Of a DNA stretch of 40,019 nucleotides, positions 8,218 to 15,866 are shown piece by piece. The number at the start of each line of letters is the position of its first letter. Position 1 is the first letter of the stretch. Source of the DNA: Clostridia bacterium (GTDB taxonomy: Bacteria; Bacillota; Clostridia; Christensenellales; Borkfalkiaceae); the NCBI GenBank assembly GCA_017407325.1, contig JAFQWV010000014.1, forward strand, positions 1-40,019. Direction: 5' to 3'. Below the pieces are notes generated by a model, which saw only the letters and a list, made by a program, of their open reading frames with translations, did not search any database and was not told where the DNA came from. The position numbers and the translations under genes are program-made.

Positions 8218-8478
8218 CTAAAAAATTTTACTCATAACTGAGCGAAATCCCACTACCTGTACTTGGTACATAGCATAAAAACTGTTAAATCTTACCGAGT
8301 TTAAAATCTCTCTCGCAACCGACAAATTGTTTTTTAAAAATCTAACTGACAGTCCACACCCAACCTTAGCTTCTTTTGGCGTTCCAACCGTTTCGCAAAA
8401 CACGCCCGAGCGCTTAAGATAGTTCATAAACAAAAAAACGTCCGTCTTTGAACGGAATACCGCTATACAATATATCAT
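8218..8478 (-). CDS. DUF3343 protein (putative Se/S-carrier-like)
   Basis: This 86-residue protein matches the DUF3343 pattern: an opening strand (IAVFRSKTDVF), a middle segment ETVGTPKEAKVGCGLSVRF with the family GCGLS-x-R motif (Cys near residue 48), then a basic tail. Family members are often found beside selenium or sulfur trafficking genes. Here it is divergent, 73 bp apart, from a class V cysteine desulfurase, which supports a sulfur- or selenium-relay role (inference). The ATG has GGAG 5 nt upstream. Confidence 0.75.
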   Translation of the reverse strand: MIYCIAVFRSKTDVFLFMNYLKRSGVFCETVGTPKEAKVGCGLSVRFLKNNLSVAREILNSVRFNSFYAMYQVQVVGFRSVMSKIF

Positions 8479-8551
8479 ATTATCTCCATTTTAAGGTATA
8501 ATCTCTTTCCTTTATTAATATATTGTTTTTATAAAATAAAGGTGATAAATT

Positions 8552-9664
8552 ATGATATATTTCGACAACGCAGCAACAAGTGGATTTAAGCCGAGCGCAT
8601 CGGTAAACTCTGCAATAAACGCGATAAAATACTTGAACGCAAACCCCGGTCGCGGTAGTCACAAACTGTCAATTTTAGCCGAAGAGTTCGTTTTCAGAAC
8701 GCGCGTAAAACTTTCAAAAACGTTTAATAACGAACATATAGACAGGGTTATCTTTACTAAAAACTGCACAGAAAGCTTAAACACTGCAATTTTTAGTCTT
8801 GCAAAGCCTAACTCTGAAGTGGTAACAACCGTAACCGAACACAACAGCGTTTTACGACCACTTTTTGCTATGCAAAGAAGGTTTGGGGTTAAGATTAAAT
8901 TTGCAAAGCCAAAGCTCGATAGAATTACAAAAGACGATATTCTTCCACTCGTTTCAAAGGACACGTCTTTAGTCGTTTTAAACGCCGTATCTAACGTAAC
9001 GGGACAGAAAAACGATTTTGAAGATATAGGAAAACACCTATCTTGTCCACTAGTTCTCGACGGTGCGCAAGCGTGTGGGCATATTGATATCAATCTTAAA
9101 GAGATAAACGCAAACTGCTTGGCTGTTGCTGGGCATAAGGGTTTGTATTCAACGCAAGGCATAGGCGCGCTCATTTTTGACGGAGAAACGGAAATCGAAC
9201 CGTTAACGTACGGTGGAAGTGGCGCAGATACTTTTTTAGAAGTACCTTTGTATTACCCAGAAAAATTAGAAGCAGGCACTTTAAACTTACCTGCTATCTG
9301 TTCACTTTTTGACGGCACTGACTACGCCTTAGAAAATTTGAATTTATCAAACAAACGATTGATAAATAATACCGACGTAATTATTTCCTATCTTAAAAAA
9401 ATAGGCGCAAAAGTTTATTCAGAAAAAAATCCGTTTGGAATAGTTGCTTTCTCACTTTCAAAAAGCTCGTTTGAAGTAAGCGATTTGCTATCAACAAAAT
9501 ATGAAATATTAGTTCGTGGAGGTTACCACTGCGCTCCCAAAATGCACGAGTTTTTAAAAACGAAAGAAAGCGGTCTAGTTCGCGTAAGTTTGGCAATGCA
9601 AAACTCTGAAAGCGAGATAGAACGCTTTTTAATGGCAATAACTGAGATAAATAATAGCCTATAA
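8552..9664 (+). CDS. Cysteine desulfurase family aminotransferase (class V, SufS/CsdB-like)
   Basis: The 370-residue PLP enzyme keeps all active-site positions. H97 (VTEHNS) stacks on the cofactor, D170 and Q173 (LDGAQACGH) hold the pyridine ring, K196 (AGHKGLYSTQGIG) forms the Schiff base, and C327 (RGGYHCAPKMH) is in the persulfide loop of group II desulfurases. It most resembles the short Firmicutes family often annotated as 'cysteine desulfurase family protein', linked to selenium or tRNA thiolation rather than to SUF clusters. No sufBCD or iscU is nearby. RBS AAAGGTG. The divergent DUF3343 neighbour is the likely partner (inference). Confidence 0.9.
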   Translation: MIYFDNAATSGFKPSASVNSAINAIKYLNANPGRGSHKLSILAEEFVFRTRVKLSKTFNNEHIDRVIFTKNCTESLNTAIFSLAKPNSEVVTTVTEHNSVLRPLFAMQRRFGVKIKFAKPKLDRITKDDILPLVSKDTSLVVLNAVSNVTGQKNDFEDIGKHLSCPLVLDGAQACGHIDINLKEINANCLAVAGHKGLYSTQGIGALIFDGETEIEPLTYGGSGADTFLEVPLYYPEKLEAGTLNLPAICSLFDGTDYALENLNLSNKRLINNTDVIISYLKKIGAKVYSEKNPFGIVAFSLSKSSFEVSDLLSTKYEILVRGGYHCAPKMHEFLKTKESGLVRVSLAMQNSESEIERFLMAITEINNSL

Positions 9665-9669
9665 GTCGA

Positions 9670-9945
9670 TTAACAGTTGTTTTTTAACATTTTAACAACT
9701 TCATCAAGTTTTTTAACTTGCTCGCCCGACAGCATTGGATAAATCATTTTATAAAAGTTATCAATATCGCCGTCAGTCAGTTTTCCTTCCTTTTTACTCT
9801 TTACAGCAGTTTTTATAATTTCGTCAATAAGGTCAGATTCACTTTTCCCGTGATAACTTTTTAAAAAATCGTCTAAAATCTTTTTAGACTCTGGACTTAA
9901 ATCGTTCGCTACGCGCTTTGCTTTAGAATAATCAGAAAAATTCAT
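9670..9945 (-). CDS. Small helical protein, unknown
   Basis: The protein has 91 residues, is highly charged, predicted largely helical, and has no signal or membrane segment. It contains LSPESKKILDDFLKSYHGKSESDLIDEIIKTA and ends in NNC. I recognise no family. RBS GGAG is 5 nt before the ATG. It is tail-to-tail with the desulfurase (5-bp gap) and divergent from the gene at 10016 with only 70 bp between, so the promoters of both must lie in that space. The conserved-looking layout suggests it is real. Confidence 0.6.
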   Translation of the reverse strand: MNFSDYSKAKRVANDLSPESKKILDDFLKSYHGKSESDLIDEIIKTAVKSKKEGKLTDGDIDNFYKMIYPMLSGEQVKKLDEVVKMLKNNC

Positions 9946-10015
9946 TTTAACTCCTACTAAAAACTATTACTACAATTTATGCATAAGATATAATAAAATG
10001 TCAAAGGAATAAAAA

Positions 10016-10378
10016 ATGGACTTATCAAATTTAATAAATATCTTACCGTCAATACTTGGCAACAATTCAAAAGGAAACGTGTTGGAAACGCTTTTACCCC
10101 TTTTAACTATGGATAAAAACGGGCTTAACGATATTTTTTCTGCACTAAATTCCGTATTAGACGGTAGTATAAACTTAAAAGACCTGCTTATTGCACTACT
10201 TCCTATTATTTTAGAGTATTTCGGCAAAACTGTTGGCGCTCAAGAGGAAATAAAAAACGCCACCGAAAATGAAGTGACGTTTAATAAAGTTTTAGGTATC
10301 GAGCCTGTCAGAGATTTAGCCGACGAAAAGACTCTATCAGAGCTTGTCGATTATTTAGAAAGTTCTACCGCGTCGTAA
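10016..10378 (+). CDS. Small hydrophobic helical protein, unknown
   Basis: The protein has 120 residues. An N-terminal stretch rich in Leu, Ile and Asn (LINILPSILGNN, ETLLPLLTMDKNG, DLLIALLPIILEYFG, about 5-70) is amphipathic to hydrophobic. A charged C-terminal part follows (FNKVLGIEPVRDLADEKTLSELVDYLESS). It has no signal peptide. RBS AAAGGA is present. Its last 28 bp overlap the 3' end of the S41 protease gene on the other strand. No family recognised. The paired small gene at 9670-9945 could be functionally linked. Confidence 0.55.
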   Translation: MDLSNLINILPSILGNNSKGNVLETLLPLLTMDKNGLNDIFSALNSVLDGSINLKDLLIALLPIILEYFGKTVGAQEEIKNATENEVTFNKVLGIEPVRDLADEKTLSELVDYLESSTAS

Positions 10379-11715
10379 ACTGCGCCGTTATCGCTTACGT
10401 TATAAATTTTTTGAACGGAATAGTTAAGTTCTTCGTTCAGCGCTGTAGTTACGCCCCTACCGTGAATAGAAATATCGGTTATCGGCCAGAAAATTTTAGC
10501 AGTAGTAAGCTTTATTGCTTGCTGGGTTATCGGATTTTCGTAAGTGGTCTGCATAATACCTTTTCCGTACGTTCTATACTCGGTAACAATCTCAATTCTA
10601 TCTTCGTCAAAGTTAGCGTATTTATAGCTATAGCCTTCTATAACAACCTTAACTATGTTTTTAAAGTCGTAATCGAGCATTGCGCCGATTAAAACTTCCG
10701 AAGCTGACGCCGTTCCGGAATTAGCTAAAACGGTAATGCTTTCAAAGCCAAAATCGTGATAGTCAACCTTTGCAGAATAATATTCTTCTTCTTTATCGTT
10801 TTTGTATTTAGCAACGGAAACAAGATTTTTGGTGTTATTTTCTGCACCGATAAAATGCGCTGAAACTTCTTGTAAAATATCCATAAACCCGCCACCGTTA
10901 TTTCTCAAATCTAAAATAAGGTTAGTTATTCCATCTTCTTTAAACTGACTAAGCGCGCGCTCCATTTGTCCAACGCTTCCGTAAAGCCCGTTATTAAGCG
11001 CAGCAAAACCGTTGTAGTCGATAACGGCAAGGTCAGATCTCCCTTTCAAATCATAAGTCTTATTTTCACCGATTAACACGAACTGCATATCACCGTCAAC
11101 TTCACGAAAACCGTATTCGTTTTCGCTAGTGTAATATCTAACGAAAGTTTCAGTGTACCCTGCGCGCATTACGGTAAATTCTTTAAGGGCGCCTTCGTAT
11201 TCAATCAAAAACTGAAATTCTTCGTTATCCGGAATAAATTCTATAATATCCCCAAGGGCTTTATCTCCACCTTCGCTAGGCGAAACTATCGTAACAAACT
11301 CGTCAGTGTCGTATTTAAAAGCACGAATTTTGCCACCGGGCTTAATTCCTGCTCTGTCCGACGGAGAATTCCACGAAACGCCAGTGATTTCGTTCGTGCT
11401 GGAGTTGTAAGAAATACCCATCCCCTCTCTACCACCTTTGTTTGCAGTGTGCATAAGCTCTAAATCTTCTTTAGAATAATAGTCAGAGTATTGGTCGAGC
11501 AAAGAACTTGCAAAGGTGTCGACGATAACGTCACTGCTTTCTTCTTCATAGTAATATTTTTTATACATCGATAAAATGTAGTTCATTGCCTCTAGTTCAC
11601 TAGGCAACGTTTTCGAGCGAACGAAAAAGCCTAGAAAAAACGCGCCGACAACAGTAGCGCATGCAAGCAAAACGCTTAGCACAATTTTTTGTTTTTTATT
11701 TATTTCCTTAATCAT
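10351..11715 (-). CDS. S41 family C-terminal processing protease (CtpA-like)
   Basis: It is a membrane-anchored serine protease facing outward. Residues 11-32 form one signal-anchor helix. A PDZ domain spans about 95-185 (GMGISYNSSTNEITGV...DRAGIKPGGKI). The S41 domain follows with LILDLRNNGGGF (about 266-277), the catalytic Ser337 in SGTASASE, and Lys385 in TYGKGIMQ, the Ser-Lys dyad positions by comparison with Tsp. At 454 residues it is typical for Firmicutes Ctp enzymes. Likely role: trimming of cell-envelope proteins. The 3' end overlaps a convergent gene by 28 bp. The ribosome site is weak (AGGG close to the ATG). Confidence 0.9.
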   Translation of the reverse strand: MIKEINKKQKIVLSVLLACATVVGAFFLGFFVRSKTLPSELEAMNYILSMYKKYYYEEESSDVIVDTFASSLLDQYSDYYSKEDLELMHTANKGGREGMGISYNSSTNEITGVSWNSPSDRAGIKPGGKIRAFKYDTDEFVTIVSPSEGGDKALGDIIEFIPDNEEFQFLIEYEGALKEFTVMRAGYTETFVRYYTSENEYGFREVDGDMQFVLIGENKTYDLKGRSDLAVIDYNGFAALNNGLYGSVGQMERALSQFKEDGITNLILDLRNNGGGFMDILQEVSAHFIGAENNTKNLVSVAKYKNDKEEEYYSAKVDYHDFGFESITVLANSGTASASEVLIGAMLDYDFKNIVKVVIEGYSYKYANFDEDRIEIVTEYRTYGKGIMQTTYENPITQQAIKLTTAKIFWPITDISIHGRGVTTALNEELNYSVQKIYNVSDNGAVYDAVELSK

Positions 11716-11744
11716 AAAGCCCTAAAAACCCCACTATAAGTCGA

Positions 11745-12800
11745 TTAAATGACAGTAAGCAGTTTGTTTAACACTGTTATAAGTTTAAAAGTAACTGCAT
11801 CTGAAAAGTTTTTTATATTTAGACCGGTCGAATTTTCGACCTTGTCAAGCCTGTACATAAGCGTGTTTCTGTGCATGAAAAGTTTTCTTGAAGTTTCGCT
11901 TATATTAAGATTATTATCTAAAAATTCTTCACAAGTTGCAAGCATATCTTGGTCAGCAAAAAGTTCTTTTGCTTCTTTATCTGTTAAAACGTCTAAAAAT
12001 TCCATCAGCTTAAATCTCGGAATTTCTTCAAGCATTTTTATAAGTACGTATTCTTTATAGTTAGATACTTGCGACTTAGCGTTAAAAATTTGAGCCATCT
12101 TTAGCGCGTTTACCGATTGAAGGTAAGATAGATTTGCCATAAGCAAACTATTCACAGTGCTTCCTACGCCAATTCGAACGTTAATCCCCGTTTCTTCATA
12201 TACTGACTGAGCGACAATCTGCGCGTATTCTGTTGGTGATTGCGCGTCAAAACGCTCAGCAATAAATTTAACGAGCGCGATATTATATTCGTCTATAATA
12301 CAAATTCCGTCTTGATCGCTTAAAACTAAGTTTTCAAGCGAAGAAATAACTTCTTGTGACTTTTTAACAGGCGAGTTTATAACCATAACGAAACACTCAC
12401 CGTCGTTTACCGAATAATTTCTTATAAATTTTTGAATTTGCGCACGCGTACAGTCACCAAGAAGAATATTTTTAATAAGGTCAGTCTTTCCAACAAGCGA
12501 TTCTCTGTTTAAAACATTTTCAAGATACGCCAAAATAAAATGGGCGTAATTTTTTTCTATTTCGCCACATCCTGAGATTGAACCGTAAAAGTTAGCGTTT
12601 CTGAAACGAAATTTAAAATACGTTCTATTATTTTTCTCGTCTGAGAAAACTTCGAAAAAGTCAGATCTCGTCGGATGCACTACGCGCACGTCTTGTCCAC
12701 GTGTTGAAATGCAGTATTGCATATTGTCGCTGAACGCATCAATATCTATTTTTGTCTTTTCTTTAATGTTTTTAAAAACGGCTAATAATTCGTTAGTCAT
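11745..12800 (-). CDS. PucR/CdaR-type transcriptional regulator
   Basis: The 351-residue protein ends in a classic PucR-type HTH: NLNISETSRKLFMHRNTLMYRLDKVE followed by FSDAVTFKLITVL. The preceding ~200 residues (CFVMVINSP, DQDGICIIDEYNIALV, INVRIGVGSTVNSL) resemble the GGDEF-like sensory region of CdaR regulators. In this family the HTH controls purine, sugar-diacid or amino-acid catabolism genes; the effector cannot be told here. I chose ATG 12800 (AAAGG 7 nt upstream) over a GTG two codons upstream. Inverted repeats in its own promoter suggest autoregulation. Confidence 0.85.
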   Translation of the reverse strand: MTNELLAVFKNIKEKTKIDIDAFSDNMQYCISTRGQDVRVVHPTRSDFFEVFSDEKNNRTYFKFRFRNANFYGSISGCGEIEKNYAHFILAYLENVLNRESLVGKTDLIKNILLGDCTRAQIQKFIRNYSVNDGECFVMVINSPVKKSQEVISSLENLVLSDQDGICIIDEYNIALVKFIAERFDAQSPTEYAQIVAQSVYEETGINVRIGVGSTVNSLLMANLSYLQSVNALKMAQIFNAKSQVSNYKEYVLIKMLEEIPRFKLMEFLDVLTDKEAKELFADQDMLATCEEFLDNNLNISETSRKLFMHRNTLMYRLDKVENSTGLNIKNFSDAVTFKLITVLNKLLTVI

Positions 12801-12822
12801 AACCACACCTTTATGCTATCTT

Positions 12823-12895
12823 TTGTACAACTTGTACATAATGCGTTTGTGCAAGTTGTATAGTTTATTCTACAACAAACAGTGCAGTTTGTAAA
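12823..12895 (-). promoter_or_regulatory. Promoter and candidate operators of the PucR-type gene
   Basis: On the minus strand, TTTACA (12895-12890) is followed after 17 bp by TAGAAT (12872-12867). The spacer contains the inverted repeat ACAAAC/GTTTGT (12875-12892). Downstream, in the leader, lies TACAACTTG (12826-12834) / CAAGTTGTA (12852-12860), a perfect 9-bp pair with a 17-nt spacer. Such symmetric sites at and just after a promoter suit repression by a dimer, perhaps the gene's own product (inference). Confidence 0.6.
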
Positions 12896-12913
12896 GGGTT
12901 TTTATAAAAAAAA

Positions 12914-12942
12914 GCTTGCAAAGAAAAATAATCTTTGCAAGC
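12914..12942 (-). terminator. Terminator of the ABC-F gene
   Basis: Perfect 11-bp inverted repeat GCTTGCAAAGA / TCTTTGCAAGC with a 7-nt loop, followed on the minus strand by a run of T's. It lies 51 bp after the ABC-F stop codon. Confidence 0.88.
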
Positions 12943-12992
12943 ATTTTTACTCATATTAATAAATTTTATCAAATAATTGGGCTATAAGTCGA

Positions 12993-14537
12993 TTATTTGC
13001 CCTTTGCGTCGAAAATTTCGTTACAAATTTCACTTGCAAAATCTTGCTCGTGACAAACTAAGATTATCGCACCGGGGTAATTTTGTAAAGCAGTTTTTAA
13101 CGCTTTTTTTGCTAAAACGTCTAAGTGATTAGTTGGCTCGTCAAGAATTAAGATATTTGAAGTTTTTTTCATTAAAACGGATAGTTTAACTTTAACTTGC
13201 TCGCCACCTGAAAGGTTTGATATTGGCTTTGTAGCTAAATCCCCTTTTATACCCACTTGTGCTAAAGTCGAGCGTTGTTCCTTTTGGCTTGCGCGTGGAT
13301 AGTTTTCGGCAAAATATAGCGTTGCGTTTAAGCTTGGATTATCAAAATTAAGTTCCTGCTCTAAATACAAAATTTTAGCCTGAGGATGAAAGGAAAAACT
13401 TCCACTTCTTGGTGCAATTTTTCGCATAAGAGTTTTTAGTAACGTCGTTTTTCCTACGCCGTTAGTACCACGAATCCAAAGTTTTGTCGTGCTTGTCATT
13501 AAAATGTTTATCGGTGGAATAAGCGTACTGTCATAACCGACTTCTAAATCTTTTATTTTCAAAAACTCTTTTGCGTTAGTGTCAATATACGGAAATTCAA
13601 AACGGCTTTCGTAAACGGTAGTCGGTTTTTGCAAGATATCCATTTTATCAAGCATTTTTTGTCGGGAGTTTGCCATACCTGCAGTTGCAGCACGCGCCTT
13701 GTTTTTGTCAATGTAGTCTTGAAGCTTCTTTATTTCCATTTGCTGACGGCGATAGCTGTCTTCGTACTGTTTGATTTTAATTTCTCTAAGTTTTAAATAC
13801 TCGTCGTAGTTTCCCGAATACTTATCAATGTTTCCATTTTCAATAGCAACGATAATCTTACAAACCTTGTTTAAAAATTCCGTGTCGTGGGAAATAACCA
13901 TAAAGGTGTTTTTGTAAGAGTTTAAAAATTTGATAAGCCACTCTACGTGTTCGATGTCTAAAAAGTTGGTCGGCTCGTCAAGAAGCATTATATCTTGCTT
14001 TTCAAGTAGAAGCTTAGAAAGCATTAATTTCGCGCGTTCACCACCAGAAAGTGTGCCAATAACCGTGTCATAGCCGAACTTATTAACACCTAAACCGTTT
14101 GCAACCTTTTTTATTTGCGACTCTAAATCGAAATAACCGTCATTTTCAAGTTCTTCCATAATGCGCGAAGAACGTTTTATCAATAAGTCAAGCTCGTCAC
14201 CGTCTGCGTTTGCCATATCTTCGTAAATTTTCTCTAAGCGCTCGTTCTTTTTGTGAAGATGTGAAAAGGCGTCGGAGAGATATTCCATAACGGTAAGCGA
14301 CTTATCAATAGTTGCGTGTTGGTCGAGATATCCCCACCTGACGCCGGATAGCCAATTAACTTCGCCGTCGTCTTGAGAGATGCGCTTAGATATAATATTG
14401 ATAAAAGTAGATTTTCCCGCACCGTTTAATCCGACAATCCCTATATGTTCACCGTTATTGACGACTAAATTCGCATCAAGGAATAAAAACCTGTCGTCGT
14501 AGCGATGTGTAAGATTCTTTATTTCTAAAATACTCAT
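12993..14537 (-). CDS. ABC-F family ATPase
   Basis: The 514-residue protein is soluble with two ABC cassettes and no membrane segment. Cassette 1: Walker A GLNGAGKST (36-44), signature LSGGERAKL (163-171), Walker B IMLLDEPTNFLD (183-194). A charged helical linker spans about 245-320 (KLQDYIDKNKARAATAGMANS), followed by cassette 2: Walker A GTNGVGKTT (357-365), signature LSGGEQVKV (442-450), Walker B ILILDEPTNHLD. ABC-F proteins act on the ribosome E-site, as translation factors or antibiotic-resistance proteins. The linker is of ordinary length, so resistance cannot be claimed. RBS AGGTG. It shares a divergent promoter region with the PH-like gene. Confidence 0.93.
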   Translation of the reverse strand: MSILEIKNLTHRYDDRFLFLDANLVVNNGEHIGIVGLNGAGKSTFINIISKRISQDDGEVNWLSGVRWGYLDQHATIDKSLTVMEYLSDAFSHLHKKNERLEKIYEDMANADGDELDLLIKRSSRIMEELENDGYFDLESQIKKVANGLGVNKFGYDTVIGTLSGGERAKLMLSKLLLEKQDIMLLDEPTNFLDIEHVEWLIKFLNSYKNTFMVISHDTEFLNKVCKIIVAIENGNIDKYSGNYDEYLKLREIKIKQYEDSYRRQQMEIKKLQDYIDKNKARAATAGMANSRQKMLDKMDILQKPTTVYESRFEFPYIDTNAKEFLKIKDLEVGYDSTLIPPINILMTSTTKLWIRGTNGVGKTTLLKTLMRKIAPRSGSFSFHPQAKILYLEQELNFDNPSLNATLYFAENYPRASQKEQRSTLAQVGIKGDLATKPISNLSGGEQVKVKLSVLMKKTSNILILDEPTNHLDVLAKKALKTALQNYPGAIILVCHEQDFASEICNEIFDAKGK

Positions 14538-14556
14538 AACAATTCACCTGTTTTTC

Positions 14557-14618
14557 ATTATATATTTTTCTTTAGTTTAAGTCAAGCATTTGCGTTTTTA
14601 AGTCGCTTATGTTATTAT
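14557..14618. promoter_or_regulatory. Back-to-back promoters between ABC-F and PH-like genes
   Basis: Minus strand: TTGACT (14585-14580), 17 bp, TATAAT (14562-14557), directed at the ABC-F gene. Plus strand: TTGCGT (14590-14595), 17 bp, TATTAT (14613-14618), directed at the gene at 14647. The two -35 boxes are only 4 bp apart. Confidence 0.65.
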
Positions 14619-14646
14619 ATTTTAAAGTAATAAAAGGACACAAGCT

Positions 14647-15087
14647 ATGAAAAAATTTCCTTATAAGTTTACAACCTTATTAAAATGTGCGTTCGTTATC
14701 GGTATTTTGCTTGCGATTTCAGTAATAGTTTTGAATATTTTTAAATTTGCAAAGTCTGAAATTATTGATACCTACAGTTATATAACTTTATTTTCAACGG
14801 TTATCATTGCGCTCTTTACAATAGCGTTGATAGTTTCAATTATGCTATTTTCGCGCTTTATAATTGACGACACCACCCTGACGATAAGATGGGGATTTAT
14901 AAAACACCAATTTAAAATAGTTAGTATTACTAAACTTGTAAAACTTGACGCAAGTAATAAAATCATTTTATACTACGATAGCGACAACTTTATGTACCTG
15001 TATATAAATAGCGAGCTTTTCGACGACTTTTCTAAAGAATTGGTAAGTAAAAACAAAGATATCGTAATCGAGTATACAAACGGCTAA
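14647..15087 (+). CDS. Membrane protein with bacterial PH-like domain
   Basis: The 146-residue protein has two transmembrane helices, about 12-32 and 44-67. A cytoplasmic beta domain follows with FIIDDTTLTIRWGFIKHQFKI (about 71-91), which resembles bacterial PH domains of the YdbT/DUF1200 type. It lacks the duplicated domains of full-length YdbT. RBS AAAGGACA. Function unknown; such proteins often sit at the membrane without a known ligand. A terminator follows 51 bp later. Confidence 0.6.
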   Translation: MKKFPYKFTTLLKCAFVIGILLAISVIVLNIFKFAKSEIIDTYSYITLFSTVIIALFTIALIVSIMLFSRFIIDDTTLTIRWGFIKHQFKIVSITKLVKLDASNKIILYYDSDNFMYLYINSELFDDFSKELVSKNKDIVIEYTNG

Positions 15088-15137
15088 TTTTAGCAAAAAC
15101 ATAGGCAAATAAGCCGATTAACGAATATTTTCAACAA

Positions 15138-15175
15138 AAATCACACTAAATTATTTTTTGTGTGATTTCTTTTTT
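15138..15175 (+). terminator. Terminator of the PH-like gene
   Basis: Inverted repeat AAATCACAC (15138-15146) / GTGTGATTT (15160-15168) followed by CTTTTTTTT. Confidence 0.85.
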
Positions 15176-15218
15176 TGTAAAAATTTTAACGTTATTTTTA
15201 AAATTGGCTTTTATTTAA

Positions 15219-15285
15219 TTGACATACTTTTTTCATATTTATATAATAAGTCATATGTTTATTTTTACTAAACTCTGTGTTTAGT
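15219..15285 (+). promoter_or_regulatory. Strong promoter and palindromic operator of the pot operon
   Basis: Consensus TTGACA (15219-15224), 17 bp, TATAAT (15242-15247). About 20 bp downstream, near the expected transcript start, is ACTAAAC (15267-15273) TCTGT GTTTAGT (15279-15285), a perfect 7-bp inverted repeat extended imperfectly by TTT/GAA. Its position suits repression by the XRE-cupin protein encoded first in the operon (inference). Confidence 0.8.
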
Positions 15286-15320
15286 GAACTTGAAAAATTC
15301 AAAAAAGGAAAAAATAAAAA

Positions 15321-15854
15321 ATGGAGCTTGGGGATAAGATTAAACAACTTAGACTGCAATGCGACTTTACGCAAGAAGAGCTTGCCGACAGATGCGAGCT
15401 TTCGAAAGGCTACATTTCTCAGCTTGAAAACGATTTGACAAGCCCGTCGATTGCAACGCTTAACGACATACTTACGGCGCTTGGCTCGTCACTAAAAGAT
15501 TTCTTTCAGGATGAAGAAGAAGAAAAAGTCGTGTTTTCAGAGCAAGATTTTATTGAAAAAGTTTCTGACGAGGCTATTTCAAATTGGCTTGTGCCTAGCG
15601 CACAGAAAAACCTTATGGAGCCTATGCACATAGTTTTAAAACCAAAGTGTCAGACTCAAGAAGACCTTCCACACGAAGGCGAAGAATTCGGCTACGTTTT
15701 ATCTGGTGAAATTACTCTCCACTTAGGCAAACGCAAATACAACGTAAAGCAAAATGAAAGCTTTTATTTTAAAGCAGAAAAAGTACACTACATTATAAAT
15801 ACTAAAGAAGAAAACGCCACTTTTATTTGGATTTCTTCTCCGCCAAATTTTTAA
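15321..15854 (+). CDS. XRE-cupin transcriptional regulator (PuuR-like)
   Basis: The 177-residue protein has an N-terminal helix-turn-helix of the Cro/C1 type (GDKIKQLRLQCDFTQEELADRCELSKGYISQLEN, 4-37). A C-terminal cupin (about 100-175) carries HEGEEFGYVLSGEITLHLG and ESFYFKAEKVHYI. Proteins with this layout regulate polyamine genes (PuuR) and similar small-molecule pathways. It is the first gene of the operon, 12 bp before potA, so it probably senses polyamines and controls the operon through the adjacent operator. The purine-rich GGA ribosome site is rather far from the ATG (11-12 nt). Confidence 0.9.
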   Translation: MELGDKIKQLRLQCDFTQEELADRCELSKGYISQLENDLTSPSIATLNDILTALGSSLKDFFQDEEEEKVVFSEQDFIEKVSDEAISNWLVPSAQKNLMEPMHIVLKPKCQTQEDLPHEGEEFGYVLSGEITLHLGKRKYNVKQNESFYFKAEKVHYIINTKEENATFIWISSPPNF

Positions 15855-15866
15855 GAAGGAGTTACT

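Noticed and set aside
8480..9638. Minus-strand open frames across the cysteine desulfurase gene
   Set aside because: They are shadows: no ribosome sites, unlikely residue composition, and complete overlap with a well-supported gene.
13000..14537. Antibiotic-resistance ABC-F protein
   Set aside because: Sequence alone, with a linker of ordinary length and no resistance-linked attenuator leader, does not separate it from housekeeping ABC-F proteins.
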